Below the pieces are notes generated by a model, which was given only the letters and a program-made list of their open reading frames with translations, made no database searches and had not been told where the DNA came from. From positions 1-58,191 of the forward strand of contig SFEX01000018.1 of NCBI GenBank assembly GCA_004557075.1: 58,191 nt of DNA, read 5' to 3'. The DNA comes from Clostridiales bacterium (lineage in GTDB: Bacteria; Bacillota; Clostridia; Oscillospirales; Oscillospiraceae). Positions 1 through 8,830 of this stretch are shown piece by piece; positions within the stretch are counted from its first letter, which is position 1; every line of letters begins with the position of its first letter. Position numbers and translations under genes: made by a program.

Positions 1-72
1 GCCTTTTCTTGTTATCCAGCCCTCCGGCTGTATCGGTTGAGCAAAAGTCCGCGTGGGATTGATGTGGTATCT

Positions 73-210
73 TTAACTTTGGGAAACTCCGCGCTCCCAT
101 TTGGAGACGGATTTGTCGCTCATGCTCAATTTCTCCGCAAGCTGTTTTTGCGTCAGCCCCGCTTCTTTTCTCTTTCCCGCGATGTATTTTCCCGTTTTGA
201 TAACATCCAT
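73..210 (-). pseudogene. Truncated XRE-family HTH regulator (45 aa)
   Basis: The reading frame starts at ATG 210 behind a strong AGGAGG-type ribosome site (221-229). It encodes a near-complete Cro/C1-type helix-turn-helix: GKRKEAGLTQKQLAEKLSMS followed by DKSVSKWERGV. Such proteins normally continue past KWERG with a proline-containing loop, further helices and often a C-terminal domain. Here a TAA at 73-75 stops the protein five residues after that motif. The same frame then stays open to the window edge (encoding PTRTFAQPIQPEGWITRKG), which I do not recognise. I infer a gene cut by recombination or a nonsense mutation, though a genuine mini-HTH protein cannot be excluded. Bases 211-333 hold only its ribosome site and no other gene. 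Confidence 0.6.
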
Positions 211-333
211 TCTATCATCTCCCTCCTAAGCCAATAATAAGCGATAACGGGATAAATGAACAGCCCTTGAAAGTAGAATACAGCGAATTGACAGGTTTGG
301 GGATGAAAAAACCCGTTTTCTATAAGGCTATGC

Positions 334-1197
334 TTATGGTATAAGCATGACAAGCGTTCCGGCCACAATGCCGGCAAGGCCGATGGCGCCTCTCCTGGAC
401 AGCTTTTCGTGAAAGACCACATAGGAAAAGGCGACAGTCACAAGTATGCTCAGCTTGTCGATAGGAACAACGACGCTGGCAAGGCCGTCCTGCAGGGCTT
501 TATAATAGCACAGCCATGACGCGCCTGTGGCAAGGCCGGAGAGGCAGATAAATCCAAGCTCGCCTTTCGGAACTTCCCGCAGGGTATGTTGCTTTCCCGT
601 GGCAAACACCATGACCCACGCCATGATAAGCACCACACCCGTGCGGATGGCCGTGCCCAAATTGGATTCCACGCCGGAAATGCCAACTTTACCGAGGATA
701 GAGGTGAGGCTTGCAAACACGGCGGAACCAAGAGCATAGAAAAGCCAGCTTTTGCTCTTTGCCTGTTGGGTGTTCACATCCTTCTTTTCAATCATCAGGA
801 ACGTGCCTGCGGCAATCAAGACAACGCCGACGGCTTTCTGCCAGTTTACCGCCTCGTTCAGAAAGATGAATGCCAGCAGGATAGTCAGAATGGTGCTGGA
901 TTTATCAATGGGTACTACCTTGTTGATATCGCCAAGCTGCAATGCCTTGAAATAGCACAACCATGATGCCCCGGTAGCAAGGCCCGACAGGACAAGAAAA
1001 AGAAGCGTCCTCCCGCCGATAGCGCCTATCTGACCCTGTGAGCCCACGACAAACACCATGAGCCACGAAAAGATCAGCACCACGATGGTACGAATCGCAG
1101 TGGCAACCGTGGAATCTGTTTTTCGGATGCCGCACTTTGCCAAAATCGAAGTAACACCCGCAAAGAACGCAGAGCCAAACGCAAAAGCAACCCACAT
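334..1197 (-). CDS. EamA/DMT-family transporter with two near-identical halves (287 aa)
   Basis: An integral membrane protein of the drug/metabolite transporter superfamily, expected to export or import a small metabolite; the substrate cannot be read from sequence. The start was set at ATG 1197 because GGGGGTGA lies just upstream; an upstream in-frame start would extend into the neighbouring response-regulator remnant. Residues about 1-137 and 147-287 are two EamA modules. They share long matching stretches, including GLATGASWLCY-KALQ, TSIL-K-GI and TAIRT-VVLI, so the gene looks like an in-frame fusion of two tandem single-EamA genes. It is oriented with the phosphate genes but separated from them by a broken gene, so no functional link is implied. 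Confidence 0.85.
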   Translation of the reverse strand: MWVAFAFGSAFFAGVTSILAKCGIRKTDSTVATAIRTIVVLIFSWLMVFVVGSQGQIGAIGGRTLLFLVLSGLATGASWLCYFKALQLGDINKVVPIDKSSTILTILLAFIFLNEAVNWQKAVGVVLIAAGTFLMIEKKDVNTQQAKSKSWLFYALGSAVFASLTSILGKVGISGVESNLGTAIRTGVVLIMAWVMVFATGKQHTLREVPKGELGFICLSGLATGASWLCYYKALQDGLASVVVPIDKLSILVTVAFSYVVFHEKLSRRGAIGLAGIVAGTLVMLIP

Positions 1198-1202
1198 ATA
1201 TA

Positions 1203-1343
1203 TCACCCCCTGAACCGATACCCTGCTCCCCACACCGTTTCAATGTAGTGGGGATTTGAAGGGTCCTTTTCCAGCTTCTCACGCAGCCGGTTAATATGTA
1301 CCGCGACGGTGGCGTTATCGCCCATGGCCTCTAACCGCCACCA
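1203..1343 (-). pseudogene. C-terminal remnant of an OmpR-type response regulator
   Basis: Only the end of a winged-helix DNA-binding domain is present. The frame reads GDNATVAVHINRLREKLEKD, then NPHYIETVWGAGYRF, then a stop: the recognition helix and C-terminal hairpin typical of VanR/PhoB-like regulators. The receiver domain and first half of the output domain are missing, and the frame upstream of about 1343 has no family resemblance. It sits 6 bp from the downstream EamA start and about 55 bp from the upstream phoR stop codon. It is not the missing end of phoP, which is intact at 3067-3741. I infer a deletion that joined the tail of a different two-component system to the end of the phosphate locus. 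Confidence 0.75.
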
Positions 1344-1399
1344 CCCTTTCGGTTTCAGTATAGCATGAGGCCGGACGGCAGGTATAAACTGCATATAAA

Positions 1400-3070
1400 C
1401 TATGCACGGTTACTTGCCGTTGGAAACCTTACGGTGATCGTTGTGCATTCATCCGGCACGCTGTGCAGCTTGATTTTCGCATCGTGGAGCCGGGCGGCGT
1501 GCTTTACAATAGAAAGCCCCAAGCCCGTGCCGCCGATCTCCTTGGAGCGGCTTTTATCCACACGATAAAAGCGCTCGAAAATACGCTGCTGGTGCTCCGG
1601 AGGAATGCCTATCCCCGTATCGGCAACTGAGAGCAGAATCTCATTATCTCCGTTTTCTACCGTCACGCGGACCGTGCCGCCCTTTCGGTTATATTTGATG
1701 GCATTATCGCAGAGGTTATAGACAATGCTCTCAAGAAGCTGCGGAATTCCGTATATAACAGCGCTTTCGCCGCAAAGCTCCATTTTAATATCCGCTTTTT
1801 CGGCTTCCGAAGCGAGAGATTCCGTTACAGCGCCGGCAAGAGCAAACAGATCTGTGTCCTCCCGCTTCATATCATCAGCTCCCTCGTCCAGATGTGAGAG
1901 CTTGATGATATCCTCAACCAGCCGAATCATACGCTTTGATTCTGCATATATCTGAGCGGAAAAGCCCTGAACGTCTTCGGCTTTTACGATGCCGTTTGAT
2001 ATAAGCTCTGCGTATCCCGAAATCGTTTGCAGCGGCGTTTTCAGCTCGTGGGACACATTGGCGGTAAATTCCCGCCGCATTTGCTCCGCGCATTCTTTTT
2101 CGGTGATATCCAGCAGCAGCAGAACAAGGCCATAGATCTGATTATCCTCCACAACGGGGTTTGCGCTTACCCGATAAGTGCCGCCATGCAGCGACATGAT
2201 CTTTTCGGCGTAGCTGCCGCGCTCTGCCGCGTCAAGAAGCGCGGACAATTCCGGAGCGCGGTTTATGGACAGAATGTTTTTCCCGGCTGCCGCGAGATCC
2301 GTTTGCAAAAGCGCCTCCGCCGCAGGATTTATGCTGAGTATAAAGCCTTTGCTGTCCAGAAGAACAATGCCCTCTGCCATGCCTTTTGTCAGCGTTTCAA
2401 ATTCGTTTTGCTTTTGCCTGAGCTGGCTTTTCTGGTTGCGTATCTGCCGCTGCTGCATATCAATTCGGTGGAGCAGCGGATTTAATTCATCATATCCTTC
2501 GTTGCTCAGCGGCTCGTCCAAATTCAAATCGTTCAGCGGCTTTACGATTTTCTTGGACAGACGGGACGCCAGAACAATAGACAATACGATCGCAACGGCA
2601 AATATCACACAAATTGGCTGGAGCATACCCAGCGTCAATACAAGCAGCGAATTTTGCGTCACCGAAATTCGCAGCACCGTCCCGTCGGGCAGTCGTTTTG
2701 CGCTGTAAAGATACCGCTCTGTAAGCGTGGAAGAGTAACGGGAACTGTCCCCATAGCCCTCTGCAAGAGCCTGCTTCACTTCCTCGCGCTCAAAGTGGTT
2801 TTCCATCTGTCCGGCTTCGGAGGCGCTGTCATAAAGTACGCTGCCGTCAGTACCTATCCATGTGATGCGGTATTTCTTTTCATCAAGTCCGTTAAAGTAA
2901 TCGATCCCCTCATTCAAGACCCCCTGGGAGGCAAAATCGAGCTGCGCCCGCATCTGACTTTGCTGAACGGAGGAAAAATAGTCGTAGAGAACCGTCATAA
3001 ACAGCAGTACGGAGGAGAGAAACACGCAAATTGCAACGGCAAGAATATTGCGGAAAATTCGTTTTGTCAT
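1400..3070 (-). CDS. phoR: PhoR-type sensor histidine kinase (556 aa)
   Basis: Membrane sensor kinase, presumed to phosphorylate the adjacent response regulator under phosphate limitation. Residues about 8-30 form a first membrane segment and about 148-170 a second. They flank an extracytoplasmic domain of roughly 115 residues. A PAS-like region at about 225-320 leads into the HisKA dimerisation helix with the phospho-acceptor in VSHELKTPLQ. The ATPase domain shows an N-box (NLCDNAIKYN), a G1 box (VADTGIGIP), an F box (FERFYRVD) and a G2 box (GGTGLGLSIV). All catalytic boxes are present, so it should be active. Its ATG overlaps the phoP stop by ATGA, indicating translational coupling. Context (phoP, Na/Pi transporter, pst genes) supports PhoR over other kinases. 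Confidence 0.92.
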   Translation of the reverse strand: MTKRIFRNILAVAICVFLSSVLLFMTVLYDYFSSVQQSQMRAQLDFASQGVLNEGIDYFNGLDEKKYRITWIGTDGSVLYDSASEAGQMENHFEREEVKQALAEGYGDSSRYSSTLTERYLYSAKRLPDGTVLRISVTQNSLLVLTLGMLQPICVIFAVAIVLSIVLASRLSKKIVKPLNDLNLDEPLSNEGYDELNPLLHRIDMQQRQIRNQKSQLRQKQNEFETLTKGMAEGIVLLDSKGFILSINPAAEALLQTDLAAAGKNILSINRAPELSALLDAAERGSYAEKIMSLHGGTYRVSANPVVEDNQIYGLVLLLLDITEKECAEQMRREFTANVSHELKTPLQTISGYAELISNGIVKAEDVQGFSAQIYAESKRMIRLVEDIIKLSHLDEGADDMKREDTDLFALAGAVTESLASEAEKADIKMELCGESAVIYGIPQLLESIVYNLCDNAIKYNRKGGTVRVTVENGDNEILLSVADTGIGIPPEHQQRIFERFYRVDKSRSKEIGGTGLGLSIVKHAARLHDAKIKLHSVPDECTTITVRFPTASNRA

Positions 3071-3741
3071 ATCTTTTTCTCCATACGATAACCCACACCG
3101 CGTACCGTTTCAATATATGCGCCGCACTGCCCGAGCTTTGCCCGAAGCGTTCCGATATGCACATCTACCGTCCGGCTCTCGCCGGCGTAGTCCGACCCCC
3201 AAATGCGGTCGAAGAGCTGGTCGCGGGTAAATACCTGCCCGGGGTTTTCCATAAACAAGCGGAGCATTTCGTATTCTTTCAGGGTAAGCTCCGTTCGCTT
3301 TCCACTTACCAACACGGTATGATGATCCTTGTTCATTTCCAAGCTCCCCATACGCAGGATCTGCGAGGAAGCTTTTGCGCCCGCTCTGCGGAGCACGGCC
3401 TTTACGCGGGACACCATTTCCATCATGCCGAAGGGCTTGGCGAGATAGTCGTCCGCGCCCAAATCGAGGCCGATCACCTTGTCATACTCCGTTCCTTTGG
3501 CCGTAGCCATAATGACGGGAATATCCGATGTCACAGGATTCCGGCGCAGCTTTTGAAGGATGGCGATGCCGTCTTCGCCGGGCAGCATAATGTCCAGCAT
3601 AATAAGCTCCGGGCGTTCCTTTTTAAGCGCTGAAAAAAGAGCCGTCCCGTCCTCCATTCCGCACGCTTCAAACCCTGCGGAATTCAAAGTATAGATCATA
3701 AGGTCACGGATCGCGCGATCATCTTCTACACAAAAAATCAT
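3067..3741 (-). CDS. phoP: PhoP/PhoB-type response regulator (224 aa)
   Basis: Transcription factor of the phosphate-starvation two-component system. Residues 1-115 form a receiver domain with an acidic pair (EDD, 6-8), the phosphorylatable Asp50 in MLDIMLPGED and the conserved Lys in YLAKPFG. Residues about 125-222 form an OmpR-type winged helix ending RTVDVHIGTLRAKL and VRGVGYRME. The start at ATG 3741 has AAGGAG eight bases upstream. It lies 12 bp after the Na/Pi cotransporter gene and overlaps phoR by 4 bp, so the three genes form one unit. That unit starts behind a Pho-box array, which suggests autoregulation. Named phoP by Gram-positive convention; phoB would be equally apt. Confidence 0.92.
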   Translation of the reverse strand: MIFCVEDDRAIRDLMIYTLNSAGFEACGMEDGTALFSALKKERPELIMLDIMLPGEDGIAILQKLRRNPVTSDIPVIMATAKGTEYDKVIGLDLGADDYLAKPFGMMEMVSRVKAVLRRAGAKASSQILRMGSLEMNKDHHTVLVSGKRTELTLKEYEMLRLFMENPGQVFTRDQLFDRIWGSDYAGESRTVDVHIGTLRAKLGQCGAYIETVRGVGYRMEKKI

Positions 3742-3753
3742 AGCAAGTGCTCC

Positions 3754-5517
3754 TTAATTGTCTCCTATTTCGCCTGTCAGAGCGTATTTCATTCTGTATT
3801 CATCGAATCTCACGCGGAAATCCTCACTGTCAAGACGCATGGCGCGTAGGGATTCGTGGATATTCATATTATTGTCTGCAATGTCCATCACACAGCCCGC
3901 GATATTGGAGCAGTGATCCGAAACACGCTCTAAATTCGTTAAGATGTCCGACCATACAAATCCAACCTCAACGGAACACTTTCCGTCCTGCAAACGCAGA
4001 ATATGGCAGGTTCGCATTTGCTCTTTCAGAATATCAATGACCTGCTCCAGTGGTTCAACGCTTTGCGCAGTTGCAACATCGTTATGGAGAAAGGCCGCGA
4101 GCGACAGCTCCAGAATCTCGCGGATGGCCGCCGACAGCACATCGTATTCCCGCCGTGCGTCTTTTGTCAGGGAAAGCCCCTTGCTTTTCAGCTCCTCAAA
4201 GGATTCCAAAAGGTTGACACTGTGATCCGCAATTCGCTCAAAGTCCCCGATGATCTTCAGAAGCTCCGCCGCCTCTGCGCTGTCTGATTCGCTGATCTGC
4301 CTTGCGCTCAGATGCACGAGATAGGTGCTCAAAATGTCCTCGTAATGGTCTGTAAGCGCCTCTCTATCCCTGATTTTTTGCGCCGTGTCAGGAGAATAGC
4401 CGTCCGCAAGAGAGAGGGCGTCCTTCAGAGCGCTCACCGAAGTGTCCGCCATATCGGCGGCAATACTGCGGCATCTTTCGAGGGCGATCGACGGCGTACT
4501 GAGAAGCCGCTCATCTAATTCCGTTTTTGCTTCGATCTCCGAGTGGTCGGGAATGAGCCTGCACACCAGCCTTTCGAGCAGACCGCTCATCGGCAGCATC
4601 AGCGCCGTGCAGAACACATTAAACGCCGTGTGCGCAACCGCAATACCAAATAAAGACGCAGACTCACCCAGCAAAGCAGGGGAGAAGACCGCCTTTACAA
4701 GGCAGAACACCGACAGCCATACTGCGGTTCCAATGACATTAAAGGATAAATGCACCATTGCCGCGCGCTTTGCGTTTTTGTTTGTGCCCACGGAGGACAG
4801 CATAGCGGTAATACAGGTTCCGATGTTCTGACCCATAATGATGGGAATGGCGGCGCCATAGGATACCTGCCCTGTGGCGGCAAGCGCCTGCAAAATTCCA
4901 ACGGAGGCGGAGCTGGATTGAATGACCGCCGTGAGCAGGGCACCGGCGAGCACACCCATAAACGGATTCGTAAACAGCAGGAAGAGATTTTGAAACGCCG
5001 GTACATCGCCAAGACCCTTGACCGCGCCCGACATCGTTTCCATCCCGAACATCAGCGTTGCAAACCCCAGCAGAATCATTCCGGTATCTTTCTTCTTTGA
5101 GCTGTTGCAAAACATATAGAATATGACGCCGATAAGCGCGAGGACCGGCACAAAGGACGAGGGCTTGAGCAGCTTTACAAATACATTGCCGCTGTCGATA
5201 CCGGCAAGGCTTAAAATCCACGCCGTCACGGTCGTTCCCACGTTTGCGCCCATGATGACGTTGATGGCCTGACGCAGGGTCATCAGCCCGGAATTTACAA
5301 AGCCCACGACCATGACCGTGGTTGCCGAGGAGCTTTGGATAACCGCAGTCACGCCAAGACCCGTTAAAAGTCCGGCGATTCTTCCGGTCGTCAGTTTACC
5401 GAGAACGGTTCGCAGTCTGCCTCCGGCCCGGCGCTCCAAAGCCTGTCCCATTATGTTCATGCCGAACAGGAACAGGCTCAGGCCGCCTATCATAGTCAGA
5501 ATATTGAATATGTCCAT
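3754..5517 (-). CDS. Na+/phosphate cotransporter with C-terminal PhoU-like domain (587 aa)
   Basis: Sodium-coupled phosphate transporter of the NptA/PNaS family in the cytoplasmic membrane. Residues about 1-310 hold two inverted-repeat transport modules, each with the QSSSA hallmark (TAVIQSSSATTVMV and TAVIQSSSASVGIL). Residues about 340-560 are a soluble helical PhoU-like domain (GDFERIADHSVNLLE; ERVSDHCSNIAG). Length is normal for the fused type. The start at 5517 has GGAGG upstream. It is the first gene of a unit with phoP-phoR and has its own Pho-box promoter. It therefore appears to be a second phosphate-uptake route next to the ATP-driven Pst system, under the same control. Some family members export phosphate, so direction is not proven by sequence. 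Confidence 0.9.
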   Translation of the reverse strand: MDIFNILTMIGGLSLFLFGMNIMGQALERRAGGRLRTVLGKLTTGRIAGLLTGLGVTAVIQSSSATTVMVVGFVNSGLMTLRQAINVIMGANVGTTVTAWILSLAGIDSGNVFVKLLKPSSFVPVLALIGVIFYMFCNSSKKKDTGMILLGFATLMFGMETMSGAVKGLGDVPAFQNLFLLFTNPFMGVLAGALLTAVIQSSSASVGILQALAATGQVSYGAAIPIIMGQNIGTCITAMLSSVGTNKNAKRAAMVHLSFNVIGTAVWLSVFCLVKAVFSPALLGESASLFGIAVAHTAFNVFCTALMLPMSGLLERLVCRLIPDHSEIEAKTELDERLLSTPSIALERCRSIAADMADTSVSALKDALSLADGYSPDTAQKIRDREALTDHYEDILSTYLVHLSARQISESDSAEAAELLKIIGDFERIADHSVNLLESFEELKSKGLSLTKDARREYDVLSAAIREILELSLAAFLHNDVATAQSVEPLEQVIDILKEQMRTCHILRLQDGKCSVEVGFVWSDILTNLERVSDHCSNIAGCVMDIADNNMNIHESLRAMRLDSEDFRVRFDEYRMKYALTGEIGDN

Positions 5518-5551
5518 TCTTCATTTTACCTCCGCTTTCTTATCTGATGCC

Positions 5552-5607
5552 AGAATATCAGTCCTGTGTCAAATCCGTTATCAGGGTTTTGTAAAATCGG
5601 TGTAAAG
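5552..5607 (-). promoter_or_regulatory. Pho-box array and promoter of the Na/Pi transporter-phoP-phoR unit
   Basis: On the minus strand the sequence TTTACACCGATTTTACAAAA, then CCTGATAACGGATTTGACA, contains TTTACA-like units spaced 11 bp apart, as in PhoP-binding sites of Gram-positive bacteria. The last unit (TTTGACA) stands 9 bp before a -10-like TATTCT (5552-5557). The pstS upstream region carries the same array with the same spacing to its -10, so chance is unlikely. The remaining sequence to 5700 is AT-rich and shows no gene or clear terminator. Confidence 0.75.
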
Positions 5608-5700
5608 TGGAGGGAAAACTCACAAAATCATATCATAAAACAACGCAAAATTCAATTTCATGCCACATAGCTAAAAAAGAGTTTAGCCGCAAAGGGTAAA

Positions 5701-6342
5701 TTATTCTTTTTTATGACCAGTAATGGAGAAAATTACCCATTTTGCAATCTCAACAGCATGATCGCCCATCCGCTCAAAATATTTGGCTATCATTAGAAGA
5801 TCGAGGATCTTTTCTCCGTTTGATTCGGGACTACCGAACTGTTCAATTAAGTCTGTTTTGATTTCGTCAAAAAGTCCATCCACAACATCGTCATAAGCAA
5901 TCACTGCATTTGAAAGGTCTACATCTTTCTTAACAAAAGCATCAATGCTGTCGGTTACCATTTTGATCGTAGCTCTCGCCATATCCTGGATATGAGCTGT
6001 ATTGTCTGATGCCGTTATATTTGCCATAGTCACAATTTCCGCTATGTCGCCGGAATTGTCTCCGATGCGCTCCATATCCGTTACCATTTTCAGCGCAGAG
6101 GATATCACACGCAGATCCTTTGCCACAGGCTGCTGCTGTAAAAGCAGCTTCATGCACATTGCCTCAATGTCTCGTTCTTTTTGGCCTATCTCAGCGGACA
6201 ATTCGGGAACCCGGCCTGCAAGCTTGATGTTTCCCTCCGCAAGAGCTTTAGACGCCATAGCTATTGCACTCTCACAAAGAGCGCCCATTTGAATTAATTC
6301 TTTATTCAGCAGCTCCAGTTGCTCGTCAAATTTTGACCTCAT
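5701..6342 (-). CDS. phoU: Phosphate signalling/transport accessory protein PhoU (213 aa)
   Basis: Cytoplasmic helical protein that links Pst transporter state to PhoR signalling. Two related three-helix repeats are visible. The first has MVTDMERIGDNSGDIAE at about residues 86-102 and the second has AKYFERMGDHAVEIAKW near the C-terminus. Both carry the E-R-(I/M)-GD-(N/H) metal-binding signature of PhoU. Length (213) is typical. Its ATG abuts the pstB stop (TAAATG), so translation is coupled. It ends the pst operon, and a fresh Pho-box promoter lies 94 bp downstream of its stop codon. Confidence 0.95.
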   Translation of the reverse strand: MRSKFDEQLELLNKELIQMGALCESAIAMASKALAEGNIKLAGRVPELSAEIGQKERDIEAMCMKLLLQQQPVAKDLRVISSALKMVTDMERIGDNSGDIAEIVTMANITASDNTAHIQDMARATIKMVTDSIDAFVKKDVDLSNAVIAYDDVVDGLFDEIKTDLIEQFGSPESNGEKILDLLMIAKYFERMGDHAVEIAKWVIFSITGHKKE

Positions 6343-7098
6343 TTATCCGAACCTCCCTGTAATGTAATCCTCCGTGCGTTTGTCCTTCGGCTGTGAGAAC
6401 ATTTCTTCCGTTTGGGAAAACTCAATTAAATCTCCCAGCAGGAAGAAGGCCGTGTTGTCCGAAATGCGGACTGCCTGCTGCATATTGTGCGTCACGATCA
6501 CAATCGTATACTTTTCTTTGAGCTTCATTGCCAGCTCCTCTATGTGAGAGGTGGAGATCGGATCGAGCGCCGAAGTCGGCTCGTCCATCAACAGCACCTG
6601 CGGCTCTACTGCCAGCGCACGGGCAATGCAAAGGCGCTGCTGCTGACCGCCGGAAAGTCCCAAAGCGTTCCTTTTCAGCCTGTCCTTTACTTCCTCCCAG
6701 ATAGCCGCGTCACGGAGAGAACGCTCCACAATATCGTCCAGCTTTATTTTACTCCGTACTCCGTGAGTTCGGGGACCATAGGCAATATTGTCGTAAATGC
6801 TCATGGGAAACGGATTCGGCTTTTGAAATACCATGCCGATATTTTTCCGAAGCTCGCTTACATCGACAGATGGATCGTAAATATTCTGTCCACCCCACAA
6901 CACCTGACCGGTGATCTTTACATCGGGAACCAGGTCGTTCATCCTGTTCAATGTCTTCAAAAATGTGGATTTCCCGCATCCTGATGGGCCGATCAGCGCG
7001 GTAATGCTTTTTTCGGGAATATCCATATTGATATTTTTGAGCGCCTGACTTTTTCCGTACCAGAGGCACAGGTCATTTGCTGTTATGATAGGCTTCAT
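6343..7098 (-). CDS. pstB: Phosphate ABC transporter ATP-binding protein PstB (251 aa)
   Basis: ATPase that powers phosphate import by PstSCA. A Walker A GPSGCGKST (residues 37-45), a Q loop (MVFQKPNPFPMSIYDN), the ABC signature LSGGQQQRLCIARAL, a Walker B VLLMDEPTSALD and a switch His (IVTHNMQQA) are all intact. The start was set at ATG 7098 (MKPIITAND): it has AAGGAG at proper spacing and overlaps the pstA stop by ATGA. An upstream in-frame start seven codons earlier lies inside pstA and lacks a ribosome site. PNPFPMSIY is characteristic of PstB among ABC ATPases. Confidence 0.97.
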   Translation of the reverse strand: MKPIITANDLCLWYGKSQALKNINMDIPEKSITALIGPSGCGKSTFLKTLNRMNDLVPDVKITGQVLWGGQNIYDPSVDVSELRKNIGMVFQKPNPFPMSIYDNIAYGPRTHGVRSKIKLDDIVERSLRDAAIWEEVKDRLKRNALGLSGGQQQRLCIARALAVEPQVLLMDEPTSALDPISTSHIEELAMKLKEKYTIVIVTHNMQQAVRISDNTAFFLLGDLIEFSQTEEMFSQPKDKRTEDYITGRFG

Positions 7099-7943
7099 AT
7101 ACTTCTCCTTTTTCCCCAATATCGGCTGACAAACGCGGCGGCAGAATTGATGATCAGCGTCATAATCATTAAGATAGCGGCAATAGCGAAGGCGACTCCA
7201 AATTCGCCCTGCTCCTTGGCGTAAACATATAAAGCGACTGTCAGCGTGCAGCCCGAGCTGCCGAGCCCGTCAAAAAATCCGTTTAAGGCATGGGCGAAGC
7301 CCGCTGTAAAGAGCAGTGCCGCTGATTCTCCGAGAATTCTTCCCACAGAAAGAATGCATCCCGTGATCACGCCATCCACACATCCGGGAAGCACCACGGT
7401 GCGAATTACCCGCCATTTGCCCGCGCCGAGGCCGAACGCGCCCTCACGCAAGCTTGCCGGAACGGTTTTCAGGCTTTCCTGGGTGGTACGCATAACGGTC
7501 GGCAAATTCATGATAACAAGAGTGAGAGCGCCGGCTAAAAGGGACGTTTTCAAATTCAGGAACTGACAGAAAAACAGCATTCCCACAAGTCCGTATATAA
7601 TAGACGGAATGCCCGACAGGGTTTCCAACGCGTACTCGATCATGCCGACAAGCTTCTTGCTTTTTGCGTACTCTGTAAGATAAATCGCCGCCCCTACGCC
7701 GAGCGGGATCACGACCAGTAAAGCGGCGATAATGATGTACAGCGTATTCAGAATATCCGGCAGAATACCGATTTTCCCCGAGAGATAGCTCGGCTTTGTT
7801 GAAATCAGCTCCCATGTGGTATGCGGAATTCCTTTTACAAGGATATATCCGACCAAAAACAGCGTAAGCGCAGCCGTAATTCCCACGGAAAGCCACATCA
7901 GGAGTTTCATTATAAAGATATAGCTTTTTCTTTTCCCTCTCAT
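7095..7943 (-). CDS. pstA: Phosphate ABC transporter permease PstA (282 aa)
   Basis: Inner-membrane half of the phosphate channel. The sequence shows about six membrane spans and a binding-protein-dependent permease core, including LETLSGIPSIIYGLVGMLFF and the coupling motif EGAFGLGAGKWRVIRTVVLPG (EAA-like loop that contacts PstB). The start at 7943 lies one base after the pstC stop (TGATATG) with AAGGAGG inside the end of pstC. Its stop overlaps the pstB start. Gene order pstS-pstC-pstA-pstB-phoU is the canonical order, and PstA rather than PstC is assigned by position and by the short N-terminus. Confidence 0.95.
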   Translation of the reverse strand: MRGKRKSYIFIMKLLMWLSVGITAALTLFLVGYILVKGIPHTTWELISTKPSYLSGKIGILPDILNTLYIIIAALLVVIPLGVGAAIYLTEYAKSKKLVGMIEYALETLSGIPSIIYGLVGMLFFCQFLNLKTSLLAGALTLVIMNLPTVMRTTQESLKTVPASLREGAFGLGAGKWRVIRTVVLPGCVDGVITGCILSVGRILGESAALLFTAGFAHALNGFFDGLGSSGCTLTVALYVYAKEQGEFGVAFAIAAILMIMTLIINSAAAFVSRYWGKRRSI

Positions 7944-7944
7944 A

Positions 7945-8811
7945 TCAGCCCTCCTTATCCCGCTTCAAAAAGAAATTGAGCGCTGCATTTATCAGCATGA
8001 TAAATAAAAACAGCACCAGCGCGATAGAAAACAGCGCTTGCCGCTGCAAGCCGGCGGAATAGGACATCTCGGAAGCGATCGCCGTTGTAAGAAACCGCAC
8101 GCTGCCGAATAGCGATGGCATATTCGCTACATTTCCGGCAACCATCATCACCGCCATAGCTTCACCGATGGCCCGTCCTACGCCCAGCACGATCGCCGCC
8201 GCAATTCCGCTTTTCGCTGCGGGCACGGAAATACGGAAACAGGTTTCAACAGGTGTTGCGCCAAGCGCCAAAGATGCGTCCTCATATTCCTTTGGAACAG
8301 CTTCCAGAGCCGTAATAGATACTTTAATGATAGATGGAAGGATTATGATTGCCAATACGATGATCGCCGCGAGGAGACTTGCACCGTCCGGCAGGTGAAA
8401 CAGCTTTCGCACCGCAGGGACAAGTACAATCATTCCCACAAGACCGTATACGACCGATGGAATTCCTGCAAGCAAGCTAACCGCAGACTCCATGACGGTT
8501 TTTATTTGCTTCGGTGCAAGCTTTGCCAGATACACGGCGGTCATAAATCCGACCGGCACGCCTATGAGTATTGCGCCTGCCGTTCCGTAAACGCTGGTCA
8601 GAATAAACGGCGCAATTCCATAAGAGGGTTCCGCGGCCGTCGAAGCCCATTCTTTTCCGAAAAGGAACTGAAAAAGCCCTATTTCACGGATAGCCGGGAT
8701 ACCGGACAGAACAAGGTAAACCGTGATCAACAGAACGAATCCCACTGTAACAAGACCAAGTACAAGGAAGACGCTGTGCATCATATTTTCAAACAATCTT
8801 TTTTTCTTCAT
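7945..8811 (-). CDS. pstC: Phosphate ABC transporter permease PstC (288 aa)
   Basis: Partner permease of PstA. Several hydrophobic spans surround a permease core with AVSLLAGIPSVVYGLVGMIV and the EAA-type loop EDASLALGATPVETCFRISV. It is separated from pstS by a strong stem-loop. Two start codons are possible: GTG 8814 (6 bases after GAAAGG) or ATG 8811 (9 bases after). ATG was chosen; the difference is one residue. Confidence 0.95.
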   Translation of the reverse strand: MKKKRLFENMMHSVFLVLGLVTVGFVLLITVYLVLSGIPAIREIGLFQFLFGKEWASTAAEPSYGIAPFILTSVYGTAGAILIGVPVGFMTAVYLAKLAPKQIKTVMESAVSLLAGIPSVVYGLVGMIVLVPAVRKLFHLPDGASLLAAIIVLAIIILPSIIKVSITALEAVPKEYEDASLALGATPVETCFRISVPAAKSGIAAAIVLGVGRAIGEAMAVMMVAGNVANMPSLFGSVRFLTTAIASEMSYSAGLQRQALFSIALVLFLFIMLINAALNFFLKRDKEG

Positions 8812-8830
8812 CACTGAATGCCTTTCAATG

